Assembly: GCF_019904155.1 (NCBI RefSeq)
Contig: NZ_JAHCMB010000153.1
Location: forward strand, 77,355 to 141,354
Reading direction: 5' to 3'
From: Paenibacillus sinensis
GTDB taxonomy: Bacteria > Bacillota > Bacilli > Paenibacillales > Paenibacillaceae
DNA: 64,000 bases
The notes below the pieces were generated by a model that was not told where the DNA came from, ran no database searches, and worked only from the letters and a program-made list of their open reading frames with translations. The stretch's first letter is position 1. The number at the start of each line of letters is the position of its first letter. The position numbers and the translations under genes are program-made. Positions 17,441-26,335 of the stretch are shown here, one piece after another.

Positions 17441-18310
17441 GTGTATCACAAGTCCAAGGGATATCAGGTGTTCTCTATCTTCAACCACATCCTGCTCATA
17501 TTGGTCGCGCTATCCTGCTTCCTGCCCCTGCTGCATCTGCTCGCGCAGTCGTTCAGCAGCAAGGCGGCCGTCAACGGCAATCTCGTCTCGTTCTGGCCGG
17601 TTCATTTCACAACGGACGCTTACGCCAAGACGTTCAGCAATACAAATTTTAACGGCTCCATGCTGATTTCCGTAGTACGGACCGTGCTCGGCACACTGAT
17701 CGGCATGTTCGTCATCACGACCGCCGGGTACGCCATGTCCAAGGACTTCCGCGGACGCAGCGTCCTGATGTGGATCTTTGTATTCACGATGCTGTTCTCC
17801 GGCGGATTGATTCCTTCCTACATTCTGATTACGAGCCTTGGCATGAAGGATACCATTTGGGCACTGGTGCTGCCCGGCGCTTTCGGCGCCTACAATCTGA
17901 TCCTGATTATGAACTTCTTCAAGACGATTCCGAAAGCGCTTGAAGAAGCGGCTTTTATCGACGGAGCGACATTCTTCGGGATTTTCCGAAAAATCTATCT
18001 TCCGCTGTCTCTCCCCGGATTGGCAACCGTCGGCCTGTTCATCATGGTGGGACACTGGAACTCCTGGTTTGACGGGATTCTGTATATGTCCAACACCTCC
18101 AACTATCCGCTGGCTTCCTTCCTGCAGACGGTTGTTGTGCAGAGCTCGGCGCAGAGCATGGCGCTCAGCCAATCGGAAGCGGAGGCGATGTCGCAGCAGA
18201 GCATCAAGGCCGCCCAGATCTTTATCAGCACGCTGCCGATTATCCTCGTGTATCCCTTCCTGCAGCGTTATTTTGTCAAAGGGATCGTCCTGGGCGCTGT
18301 AAAGGAATAG
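17441..18310 (+). CDS. CUT1 sugar ABC importer permease 2 (YtcP/LplC-like)
   Basis: 289 residues from the GTG at 17441, 7 nt after AAAGGAGG; an in-frame ATG at 17435 touches that site and is less likely. Six membrane helices and an EAA motif (EEAAFIDGATFFGIFRKIYL) place it in the MalG-like CUT1 permease family. It begins 15 bp after permease 1, in the same operon. Together they form the channel for oligosaccharide uptake served by the downstream lipoprotein. Confidence 0.93.
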   Translation: MYHKSKGYQVFSIFNHILLILVALSCFLPLLHLLAQSFSSKAAVNGNLVSFWPVHFTTDAYAKTFSNTNFNGSMLISVVRTVLGTLIGMFVITTAGYAMSKDFRGRSVLMWIFVFTMLFSGGLIPSYILITSLGMKDTIWALVLPGAFGAYNLILIMNFFKTIPKALEEAAFIDGATFFGIFRKIYLPLSLPGLATVGLFIMVGHWNSWFDGILYMSNTSNYPLASFLQTVVVQSSAQSMALSQSEAEAMSQQSIKAAQIFISTLPIILVYPFLQRYFVKGIVLGAVKE

Positions 18311-18351
18311 AATAGAGTCAACACCATGTTAACCAAAAAGGAGCTAAATCG

Positions 18352-20034
18352 ATGAAGATGACCAAAACAGGTGTTATCGCTGCTTCCGCTCTATTGATGA
18401 CCAGCATGCTGGCTGGCTGCATGTCGAAGGACAACGGGTCCGGCGCTGCGCAGGAAGCGACTCTGAAAGACGGCAAATATGATCCGGTAATCACTATCAC
18501 CACCTCCAAGCAGCTGGATGAGAATGCCGGCAAATACATCAATGGCGAAAGTCTTAACGATAATGTCATGACCCGCTGGGGTGTGGATAATCTTGGCATC
18601 AAAATACAAACGACGCTGCTCGGCGGCGACGCCTCCAACTACAATACGAAGCTGCGCCTGGCGCTCACCGGCTCGGAGAAGCTGCCCGATGTTCTGCCGG
18701 TATACGACACATCGCTTGAGAATGACTTGATTCAATCCGGTCTGGTCAAGGATATAACCGAGGACATCAACAAGTACATGCCCGACCGGCTCAAGGAAAT
18801 CTACAAGCAGTATCCGACCACCTTCAATCCCGTCATTCAAGACGGCAAAGTGTACGGCATGGCTATCTCCCCCAACCTGACGGAAGGCGAAGTGATGCTG
18901 ATCCGCCAGGACTGGCTTGATAAGCTGAAACTGAAAGCGCCTACAACCATTGATGAATTTGAAAAAGTCATCGCCGCCTTTACGAACGACGACCCGGACG
19001 GCAACGGCAAGAAGGATACGTACGGCTTCGACTTCTCCGGCAAGGATTCCTACAATACCGGCTGGGTCAGCGATCCGGTCATGATCTTCAGCGCCTATAC
19101 GGGCAAGAACCTTCCGGGAATGTGGTATGACGACAACGGCAAGCTCACCTACGGCTCGGTGGCGGATGGCAACAAGGAAGCACTGGCGAAGCTCCGCGAC
19201 TGGTACTCCAAGGGGTATTTGAACAAGGAATTGGCCACCCAAGGCGCATGGGACGCTCTAGCCGATTTCACAGAGGGCAAAGCCGGCATTATCATCGGAC
19301 GTCCATGGCTCTACGGCAGCGTGAAGGATGTCGAGAAGAATGTGAAGGGCGCCAAAATCGCCGCTTACCCGACCATCAAGGGTGTGAAGGAAGACAAAAC
19401 CTATCAATCGGGACAGCTGAACGACGGGGTCTTCATGTTCAACAAGGACTTCAACAATATGGAAGCGTTCTTCCTGTATTACGACAAGCTGTATGATGCG
19501 GCATTCGGCACCGGCGACTTCAAGTACGGCTATGCTCAAGGTTACGACTATGATCTCGTGAACAACGAAGTCGTCTTCGAGCCTACCAAATTCAACAAAC
19601 CGCTGGATGCCGTTCAAGGCGTGGGCAAAATGACCTTCACCAAGAATACGCCAAGCGTCGACGGACCGGGTAAATCCTATTTCGATCTGGCTAACGGCGC
19701 GAAGGCGGACAACGGCGTCCTGATGAGATCCGCTTCGATTGACCAGACGGCCAAAGACGGCTACGTGATCTCGTACGAGAACCGGGATGTGCTGCTTCCG
19801 AACGCCTTCAACGGCCCGCCAACCACAACGATGCAGTCCTCCTGGGAGCAGCTGAACACCATGGAGAAGGAGACTTTCACCAAGATCATCTACAGCAAAG
19901 AGCCGCTTGAAGCCTATGATGAATTTGTGAAGCAATGGTACGAAAAAGGCGGAACGAAGATTACCGAAGAGGTCAACGACTGGTACAAGAAAGCCAATGA
20001 AGTTGACGTCATGTCGGCAATGGGATTGAAATAA
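18352..20034 (+). CDS. Sugar-binding lipoprotein of the first CUT1 importer (LipO-like)
   Basis: 560 residues. Signal peptide with lipobox LAGC at about 20-23, so membrane-anchored outside the cell. The fold is family 1 solute-binding protein of the long LipO/YtcQ type, with the calcium-binding-like loop DDPDGNGKKDTYG near residue 205 that is common in this subfamily. The start at 18352 has AAGGAG 8 nt upstream. Last gene of the permease-permease-lipoprotein operon, followed by a strong terminator. The ligand is unknown; neighbouring arabinan- and galactan-type glycosidases suggest an oligosaccharide. Confidence 0.93.
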   Translation: MKMTKTGVIAASALLMTSMLAGCMSKDNGSGAAQEATLKDGKYDPVITITTSKQLDENAGKYINGESLNDNVMTRWGVDNLGIKIQTTLLGGDASNYNTKLRLALTGSEKLPDVLPVYDTSLENDLIQSGLVKDITEDINKYMPDRLKEIYKQYPTTFNPVIQDGKVYGMAISPNLTEGEVMLIRQDWLDKLKLKAPTTIDEFEKVIAAFTNDDPDGNGKKDTYGFDFSGKDSYNTGWVSDPVMIFSAYTGKNLPGMWYDDNGKLTYGSVADGNKEALAKLRDWYSKGYLNKELATQGAWDALADFTEGKAGIIIGRPWLYGSVKDVEKNVKGAKIAAYPTIKGVKEDKTYQSGQLNDGVFMFNKDFNNMEAFFLYYDKLYDAAFGTGDFKYGYAQGYDYDLVNNEVVFEPTKFNKPLDAVQGVGKMTFTKNTPSVDGPGKSYFDLANGAKADNGVLMRSASIDQTAKDGYVISYENRDVLLPNAFNGPPTTTMQSSWEQLNTMEKETFTKIIYSKEPLEAYDEFVKQWYEKGGTKITEEVNDWYKKANEVDVMSAMGLK

Positions 20035-20053
20035 CCGTTACACCAAACAACGA

Positions 20054-20107
20054 AAGCCGTCACCTGCTGTGCCGATTGGCATAGCGGGTGACGGCTTCTT
20101 TTCTAAA
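20054..20107. terminator. Bidirectional terminator between convergent operons
   Basis: Long hairpin: arm AAGCCGTCACCTGCT (20054-20068) pairs with 20083-20097 with one G.U, and an inner TGCC/GGCA extension. It is followed by CTTTTCT on the plus strand and by a T-rich stretch on the minus strand. Sits between the importer operon and the GH36 gene end. Confidence 0.8.
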
Positions 20108-20131
20108 ATGGGAGCATGTAATGACCGCGAT

Positions 20132-22387
20132 TTAACGAATCGGCCCTGTTCGCTTCACATGCCGGTGCAGTACGCTCTCCTGTCCATTTTCAACCGATGA
20201 AATCTTCCTGAACCGCCATACCTGGCTTGAGAAATCTCTGCCAGTCAGTTCGGCGGGCACGCGCAGACCGACTGACATCAGCTCGTCGCCGCCGAAGATA
20301 TCCCCGCTATCAAGCAGTTCATAATCGAAGCTCGCCTCCAATCCCTGCAGCCGGATCGACCGGACTCCCGAGTTGGGCTGAGCGAGAATGTGAAAGTAGA
20401 AGACTATGGCTTCTGAGCGGTCACCCGATACGAACATCCAGGAAGCCTCATTTCCCTCGAACGGGCTGAGCAGGCGGTACAGATCGCCGAACTGCACTAA
20501 TCCTCGAATCTCTTTATATAAGGCAACTTGCTTCCTGGCGGTCTCCGCATCTTCTTCGCTAAGCTTGGTCAGGTCCAGCTCGTAGCCGAATGCGCCGAAG
20601 AAAGCGGCGTTCCCTCTCATTTCAAATGAAGTTACACGTCCGAGCAAATGATTGGGCACATCGGACACATGGGCTCCGATCGAGCTGACCGGGTAGACGA
20701 TGCTGGTTCCGTATTGGATTTTCAACCGGCTGACCGCATCCGTATTATCGCTCGCCCAGGTCTGGGGCATATAGTACAGCATTCCGGGATCGAACCGCCC
20801 GCCTCCGCTGGAACAGCTCTCGAACAGCACATGGGGAAACGCCGTAGTCAGTTTTTCCATCACCTGATACACGCCCAGCATATAACGGTGCGCCGTCTCC
20901 CGCTGGCGCTCCGTTGGCAGCGCCGCGGAACCGATCTCGGTCATATGCCGGTTCATGTCCCATTTCACGTACACAATCGGCGTGCTTCGCAGAATATCCG
21001 ATAACTGGCTGACAATCGCATCGCATACGTCCTGTCTGGAGAAATCGAGCACGAGCTGGCTTCTGCTTGTCGTTCTGCGGCGGCCTTTGACATGAATGCA
21101 CCAATCGGGATGATTCCGGTACAGCTCGCTGTTCTCGGATACCATTTCCGGCTCGAACCATAATCCGAATTGCAGATCAAGCTTATTAATCCGCTCCGCC
21201 AGATTATCGAGTCCATCCGGGAGCTTCTCCCGATTGACGAACCAGTCGCCCAAAGAGCTTGTATCATCATTCCGTCTTCCGAACCACCCGTCGTCAAGAA
21301 CAAGAAGCTCGATTCCAAGCTCCTTGCCCTTTGCAGCGATCTGTTCGATTTGGTCTGCGGTGAAATCAAAGTAGGTCCCTTCCCAATTATTGATGAGAAC
21401 AGGCCGCTCCTTGTCCCTGTATACCCCTCTGCACAAGCGGGACCGGTACAGCCGGTGATAAATTCTGGACATACCGCCCAAGCCTTCATTCGAATATACC
21501 ATGACCACTTCAGGCGTCTGAAATGCTTCTCCCGGCTCCAGAAGCCAGGAGAAGTCGAACGAATTCATTCCCATCGTCACACGGGCAGTGGCGTATTGAT
21601 CCACTTCCACGCCGGCCGCGAAATTCCCGCTGTATACGAGGCTGAATCCATACACTTCGCCCTGATGCTCATTAGCATCCCCTCTGAGAAGCGCAAGGAA
21701 CGGATTCTGCTGCGGGCTGCTCGCTCCCCGCTTGCTGTCGATCGACTGATTGCCCTGGAACAGAGGCCGCCGATGCATATTCCGCTCATTTGCCCAGGCT
21801 CCGGAGAGATGCAGCATTTCGTACTCCGCATCGTCGAAGTCCAGGCTCATGCTCGCCGCCTGAAGCAGCTTGACCGGCTGCCTGTCCAGGTTAACGAATT
21901 TGACTGAACGAGTAATGGCATCCAGCTCTTCAAATACGGAATACGAGAGAATTACGCTGATATTCAAAAGAACATCTTTAAGCTCGATTTCCAGCGTATC
22001 AGCTTCATCATCGCTCTCCGTATAGGTCGCAGGCAGCCCTTCGAGCTTCGGCTTGCCGCGGACGATCCGGTACGCATGATACCTCAAATCGCATGTGCTG
22101 GAGCCGTCTTCCTGCATGATTTGATAAGCGGGTGTCCGAAAATCGCCGGTGCCGAATCCCGGATACTCTTGAGGCAGCATGTCCGGCGAGAAATTCCAAT
22201 CGTTGTCCGGATTCGGTGAGAGCGGCCGCCCCACAAAAGGGAGAGGCCTTGAATCCCGGAATTTGCTGATTCGTCTCCCCCAATAGCGATGCGCAACATA
22301 TCCGTCGCGTACAACTTGCAGTACATAACTGGTGGTCCTGGTTGTTAAATGGAATGCTCGGGTCTCTTCATTATAATGTATGCCCAT
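20132..22387 (-). CDS. GH36 alpha-galactosidase
   Basis: 751 residues, normal for Firmicute AgaN/RafA-type enzymes. N-terminal beta-supersandwich, then the TIM barrel with LLVLDDGWFGRRNDD, WFEPEMVSENS, catalytic nucleophile Asp in YVKWDMNRHM (near residue 477), the CSSGGGRFDPG segment and acid/base Asp in ASDNTDAVSR (near 547). Cleaves terminal alpha-1,6-galactosyl residues from raffinose-type or galacto-oligosaccharides. No signal peptide, so cytoplasmic. Last gene of a four-gene glycosidase operon, 35 bp after the agarase-like gene. The start has GGGAGAGGA 8 nt upstream. Confidence 0.95.
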   Translation of the reverse strand: MGIHYNEETRAFHLTTRTTSYVLQVVRDGYVAHRYWGRRISKFRDSRPLPFVGRPLSPNPDNDWNFSPDMLPQEYPGFGTGDFRTPAYQIMQEDGSSTCDLRYHAYRIVRGKPKLEGLPATYTESDDEADTLEIELKDVLLNISVILSYSVFEELDAITRSVKFVNLDRQPVKLLQAASMSLDFDDAEYEMLHLSGAWANERNMHRRPLFQGNQSIDSKRGASSPQQNPFLALLRGDANEHQGEVYGFSLVYSGNFAAGVEVDQYATARVTMGMNSFDFSWLLEPGEAFQTPEVVMVYSNEGLGGMSRIYHRLYRSRLCRGVYRDKERPVLINNWEGTYFDFTADQIEQIAAKGKELGIELLVLDDGWFGRRNDDTSSLGDWFVNREKLPDGLDNLAERINKLDLQFGLWFEPEMVSENSELYRNHPDWCIHVKGRRRTTSRSQLVLDFSRQDVCDAIVSQLSDILRSTPIVYVKWDMNRHMTEIGSAALPTERQRETAHRYMLGVYQVMEKLTTAFPHVLFESCSSGGGRFDPGMLYYMPQTWASDNTDAVSRLKIQYGTSIVYPVSSIGAHVSDVPNHLLGRVTSFEMRGNAAFFGAFGYELDLTKLSEEDAETARKQVALYKEIRGLVQFGDLYRLLSPFEGNEASWMFVSGDRSEAIVFYFHILAQPNSGVRSIRLQGLEASFDYELLDSGDIFGGDELMSVGLRVPAELTGRDFSSQVWRFRKISSVENGQESVLHRHVKRTGPIR

Positions 22388-22422
22388 ATCTCAAATCCTC
22401 TCCCACCCTTTTTCATCATCAA

Positions 22423-24417
22423 TCAGAAACCGGTCTTCGGGATTTCCCCGGGCGCTTGCCCGAGCGGCTCCCTGCCGCCAGTCCGGATCTCATACATATT
22501 CTCATGCGCTGTCTTCATCTGTTCCACAAAAGCCCGGTAAGGCCGCTGGCATACATCGATGACGCCGATCTGGTAGTTCTCCCCGTCGAACCGTCCCAGA
22601 ACCGCCTGATCATTAAGCTGAAAATAATGAACGCCGATCAGTCCCGGGATCGCGGCGGCCTGTTCCACGTAATAGCGGTAAGCAAGACCTCTGTCCTGCT
22701 GGGTTGCGACCGCCCGGATGCCGTAAGCCAGCATGCCGGAATCCGCGGCCCCGAAATGGTATTCCCCGATCATGACCGGGCGATTGAGCTTGCCGCTGAT
22801 CTCTTCGATCTGCTGTCTGTCCGGCTGAAACTGATAGCAATTGATGCTGAATACATCGAACGCTTCACAGCCCTCCAGCAGATCTTCATTGGAAATCCAG
22901 GCATAGCGCATGCCCAGATTCAGATGATGGGGGTCCGCTTCCTTGCAGCATCCGGCGGGAATCTCCACATACCGTCTGATCATCATCCGGTTGAAGGCTG
23001 TGTAATCATCCCGCTGCTGTGCCGGATTTCTGCTCCCCGCCGTCTTCTCGCTGTCCAGCAAATCCCCGAAATCGTCGAATGAGGCTTCCCAGGCCGCGTT
23101 CCACCGCTCCACCGTTCCATACTTCTCACGAAGCCATTCAATCAGCCGGTGCTTGGAGACCAGCGGAGACGGATTCCGAAGCAGCTCTTCCGTCAGGTTC
23201 AGACCATCGACAAAAGCCCAATTCGGCTCGTTCCGCATGAAGTAGCCGACCATCCGCTTGTCGTCCTTCAGGGACACAAGCTGCTGCGCGAACTCTGCTG
23301 CGCCCCTCTCATATTCCGGGCTGAACACGTCCGGGAAATCGCGATATATCGTCTCCCTTGTCTCCGGGAACCCATACATCGGATACACATAAGGAAGAGA
23401 GGAGCTGCGGATAAACCCCGGATCGGACCAATTTCCGATCGTGTTGATTCCCCAGCCATGCAGACGGTGTTCGGTCAATTCCTTCCAGCATTCCCGCCAA
23501 CGCTCTCCGAATACGGAGATCATGTTCGCGACGGCATGACAGTATCCATGCACACTCCATGCTTCCTTGAACGGCCCGTCCGGATCGGGAAGCTCAGGCA
23601 GCAAATGCTCCATGCCCGATACCCGCATCTCCGAATAAGGGCCGATGCAGTCAATGCCTGTGCTGAACAGGGCATAGCCGTCCGGATCGACAAACCACCA
23701 GTTCGAGCCGTCGAACTCGGTACGGAAGAACCCGGTTGCCGTGAACTGCAGGTTCTTCCAGCCTCCATATGGGCCGATAGGCGAATCAGCATCGTCCACA
23801 GCCTGCCGGGCGAGGTCAAGCTCCCCGTTCAGCGCCGTGGCCATTTCCTCGGCGGAACGGGTTTTGTCCGCCCAATCCTTCCAGGCGAGCTGCCCAAGCC
23901 CATCCACATACGGATGGGGTTCATACGTAAACTCCGGCTCCGAACGGGTCAGACGCAGCCCCGAAACCTCGAATCGCCGGGGTGCAACCGACCGGATTGT
24001 ACAGATCGAGAATGCCCCGATCCGGCTCCGGTCCACGAAGGCATCTCCCCGGAGGACGGATTGCAGCACCCCGGGATAACGATCCAGAAAGAGCCGTTCG
24101 CCGTTCAGCGCCTTGAGCGGCAGACATAGCCGCGTCTTAATATATGGAAGAATACCGTAATGGACGGTAATCGAGCGGCCGTCCGTATCCTGAAACTGGA
24201 ACATGACAACCAGCACATCATGGCATTCATGACAAATATCCGCAGTCAAATAATCGAAATCCGTCCACATCTCCCGGGGATACGGCGATACATCCAGCGT
24301 GACGCAGCCACCTGCCTGCGTCGTCTCCATCTGAAAGGCTTCCGTCGCAACAGATACGATTCGCGTCCCCTCAGAATCGCACCGAAAGTTGCCGGTCAAG
24401 GCCAAAGAAGAGGTCAT
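22423..24417 (-). CDS. Agarase-like (GH50/GH42-related) clan GH-A glycoside hydrolase
   Basis: 664 residues without a signal peptide. An N-terminal beta-sandwich of ~170 residues precedes a TIM barrel whose entry TGFFRTE...WWFVDPDGYALFSTG is the hallmark of beta-agarase (GH50-like) and related families. The acid/base Glu lies in FMRNEPNWAF (near 395) and the nucleophile Glu in IGEYHFG (near 551), as in clan GH-A. Agar is not expected in this context, so the enzyme probably acts on a beta-galactoside or a related plant oligosaccharide; that is inference. It lies in the arabinan/galactan operon, 34 bp after the double GH43 gene. Confidence 0.75.
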   Translation of the reverse strand: MTSSLALTGNFRCDSEGTRIVSVATEAFQMETTQAGGCVTLDVSPYPREMWTDFDYLTADICHECHDVLVVMFQFQDTDGRSITVHYGILPYIKTRLCLPLKALNGERLFLDRYPGVLQSVLRGDAFVDRSRIGAFSICTIRSVAPRRFEVSGLRLTRSEPEFTYEPHPYVDGLGQLAWKDWADKTRSAEEMATALNGELDLARQAVDDADSPIGPYGGWKNLQFTATGFFRTEFDGSNWWFVDPDGYALFSTGIDCIGPYSEMRVSGMEHLLPELPDPDGPFKEAWSVHGYCHAVANMISVFGERWRECWKELTEHRLHGWGINTIGNWSDPGFIRSSSLPYVYPMYGFPETRETIYRDFPDVFSPEYERGAAEFAQQLVSLKDDKRMVGYFMRNEPNWAFVDGLNLTEELLRNPSPLVSKHRLIEWLREKYGTVERWNAAWEASFDDFGDLLDSEKTAGSRNPAQQRDDYTAFNRMMIRRYVEIPAGCCKEADPHHLNLGMRYAWISNEDLLEGCEAFDVFSINCYQFQPDRQQIEEISGKLNRPVMIGEYHFGAADSGMLAYGIRAVATQQDRGLAYRYYVEQAAAIPGLIGVHYFQLNDQAVLGRFDGENYQIGVIDVCQRPYRAFVEQMKTAHENMYEIRTGGREPLGQAPGEIPKTGF

Positions 24418-24451
24418 TGTACGCTTCAGCTCCTATCGCTCTGATATAAAT

Positions 24452-26266
24452 CTACAGCCGAACCTGCTGCATCAGCCCGTCTTCGCCGAAGGCGAGCGGG
24501 TCGATACAGACTTCGCGATGATACCCTTTTCCTTCCGCAAAACGGGATAGCGGCGTGACAAACCGGTGATAGGCAATCCAGTACCTGCCGGTATCAGGCT
24601 CATGCAGAATCGAATGATGGGCGGTGCCGAGCATATCCTTGTCCTTATTCTTGAACAGAACCGGATAGCGGTACGTTACCGGTCCGTACAGATGCTCCGC
24701 CGTGCCGTAGTTCACATGGTAATCCTCGCTTCCGGTGTCATCGCAGGACCATGTGAAGTGATACAGCCCGTCCCGCTTCAATACGGTGACCGCTTCACGG
24801 AAATCGTACAGGCCGTCAAGATTGCTCATCGTCTCCTCGATGACGCTGATCATATCCTCGCCGAGCCGCACGGTGGCAGGCTGACCGTTGCCGAACAGCA
24901 GATAGACCGCGCCGTCATCTTCAACATAGATGGAAGGATCAATGGCCTGGCTCATATCGATCCCGAGACGCTTCGTCAGCTCCATCGTAATCAGCGGCTC
25001 CGGCTGGGCGCGGAACGGTCCTGCCGGATTCTCGGCAACCGCAACGCCGATGGCGCTCTCGCCGCCTGCCATTTTACCGCAGAAATAATAGAAGTAGCGA
25101 CCCTCCTTGCTCGCGATTGCCGGAGCCCAGGCGCTGCCGGTCGCCCATGGCACATCATCCGTCGCAAGATCCAAAATAACGCCTTCGTCCCGCCATTCAC
25201 GCAAATCTGCCGAAGAGAACACATGGAATTGCGTGCCCGACCAGCCCGTGTAGCCATCCGTTGTGGAATACAAATAATAGCGGCCGCCGAACTTCGCCAG
25301 ATCCGGATCTGCGAATTGCCCCGGCAGCGTCTGATGGCCGTCCCCGAACGCCGCTAGCAGGCGGCTGCATTCATCCGCTGTAATCGGAATGACGCCGCCG
25401 TGGCGCTTCTTGTTCGCTCCCAGATCGAATGATTCATCCGGCAGAACCCGGAAATCGCCGTTCGCAAGATCGAAGGTCAACAGGGGAAGATACCCCTTCC
25501 CTTCCGCAAAGCGGTCCACAATCAAACACCACTGCTCGCGGTCGCCCAGCTTGAAAATCTGCGGTCCTTCCACACCGGACAATTTCTCCAGCACCGGGGC
25601 GCTTACAGGGATGAAGGCATCCTTGTCCAGCGATGAGCCTTTTTCAACCCGGATATTCTTGGTCGTCTCATCTTTGGAGAACCGGTAGTAAGAGCCGCCC
25701 TGCTCAATAATCGTGGTATCGATGATATCGTTGTCCCGTTCGATATATTTTTCAGTCGTCCTAAAGCTGCGGAAATCCTTCGTCCGTGCGCTAAAGATTT
25801 TATGCTTCCGTTCCTTCTCCTGCGGCTCCTGCGTGGCGGAGGCCCAGAACACCAGGAAATCATCCGCAGCTTCATCATATATCGCCTCCGGAGCCCAGAC
25901 GCACCCGGCGCCTTCTACGCCGAGCGTTACAGACCAGGGTGAAGACCAATTCACCAGATCGGGTGATTCCCAGATGATGATGTCGCGGCTGCCCTCGTTC
26001 ACTGCGGCTTCCCAGCCTTTTCCGGCTGCAATCCGCAGATCCGTGGCGATCAAATAGAACTTGTTCTCCCCCGGCGAACGCACGATAAAAGGATCTCTCA
26101 CGCCCTTCTCCCCCAGCTCCGAACGCAGAACCGGCAAGCCCGCATTCAGGTCCTTCCAATGCAGGCCGTCCTCGCTGTAAGAGAAATAGACCTGTTCACC
26201 ATCAGGCTGCTCTCCGATAAAATGAACCAGAAGATAACCTGAGTATTGGCTGTTGTGCAGTGTCAC
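24452..26266 (-). CDS. Tandem double GH43 glycosidase (arabinanase/xylosidase-like)
   Basis: 604 residues from the GTG at 26266 with AAGGAGG upstream; no signal peptide. Two five-bladed beta-propeller modules are joined. The N-terminal one (to ~310) has RDPFIV and WAPEAIYD; the C-terminal one (from ~320) has FADPDLAKFGGRYYLYSTTD, WAPAIASKEGRYFYYF, IDPSIYVEDDG and FREAVTVLKRDGLYHFTWS, giving the general base Asp, pKa-modulating Asp and acid Glu of GH43. The C-terminal module looks fully catalytic; whether the N-terminal one is active is unclear. Known GH43 activities are arabinofuranosidase, arabinanase and xylosidase. Its neighbour GH51 suggests arabino-oligosaccharides. Confidence 0.88.
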   Translation of the reverse strand: MTLHNSQYSGYLLVHFIGEQPDGEQVYFSYSEDGLHWKDLNAGLPVLRSELGEKGVRDPFIVRSPGENKFYLIATDLRIAAGKGWEAAVNEGSRDIIIWESPDLVNWSSPWSVTLGVEGAGCVWAPEAIYDEAADDFLVFWASATQEPQEKERKHKIFSARTKDFRSFRTTEKYIERDNDIIDTTIIEQGGSYYRFSKDETTKNIRVEKGSSLDKDAFIPVSAPVLEKLSGVEGPQIFKLGDREQWCLIVDRFAEGKGYLPLLTFDLANGDFRVLPDESFDLGANKKRHGGVIPITADECSRLLAAFGDGHQTLPGQFADPDLAKFGGRYYLYSTTDGYTGWSGTQFHVFSSADLREWRDEGVILDLATDDVPWATGSAWAPAIASKEGRYFYYFCGKMAGGESAIGVAVAENPAGPFRAQPEPLITMELTKRLGIDMSQAIDPSIYVEDDGAVYLLFGNGQPATVRLGEDMISVIEETMSNLDGLYDFREAVTVLKRDGLYHFTWSCDDTGSEDYHVNYGTAEHLYGPVTYRYPVLFKNKDKDMLGTAHHSILHEPDTGRYWIAYHRFVTPLSRFAEGKGYHREVCIDPLAFGEDGLMQQVRL

Positions 26267-26335
26267 GATAAAGTCCTCCTTGAAGCGATAGTTGTTGAAA
26301 ATGGAAAAAATGAAGCCGGAATGGCCGACTGACGG

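Noticed and set aside
18391-19242. 283-codon antisense frame in the first lipoprotein gene
   Set aside because: Shadow of a well-supported coding region; no recognisable domain.
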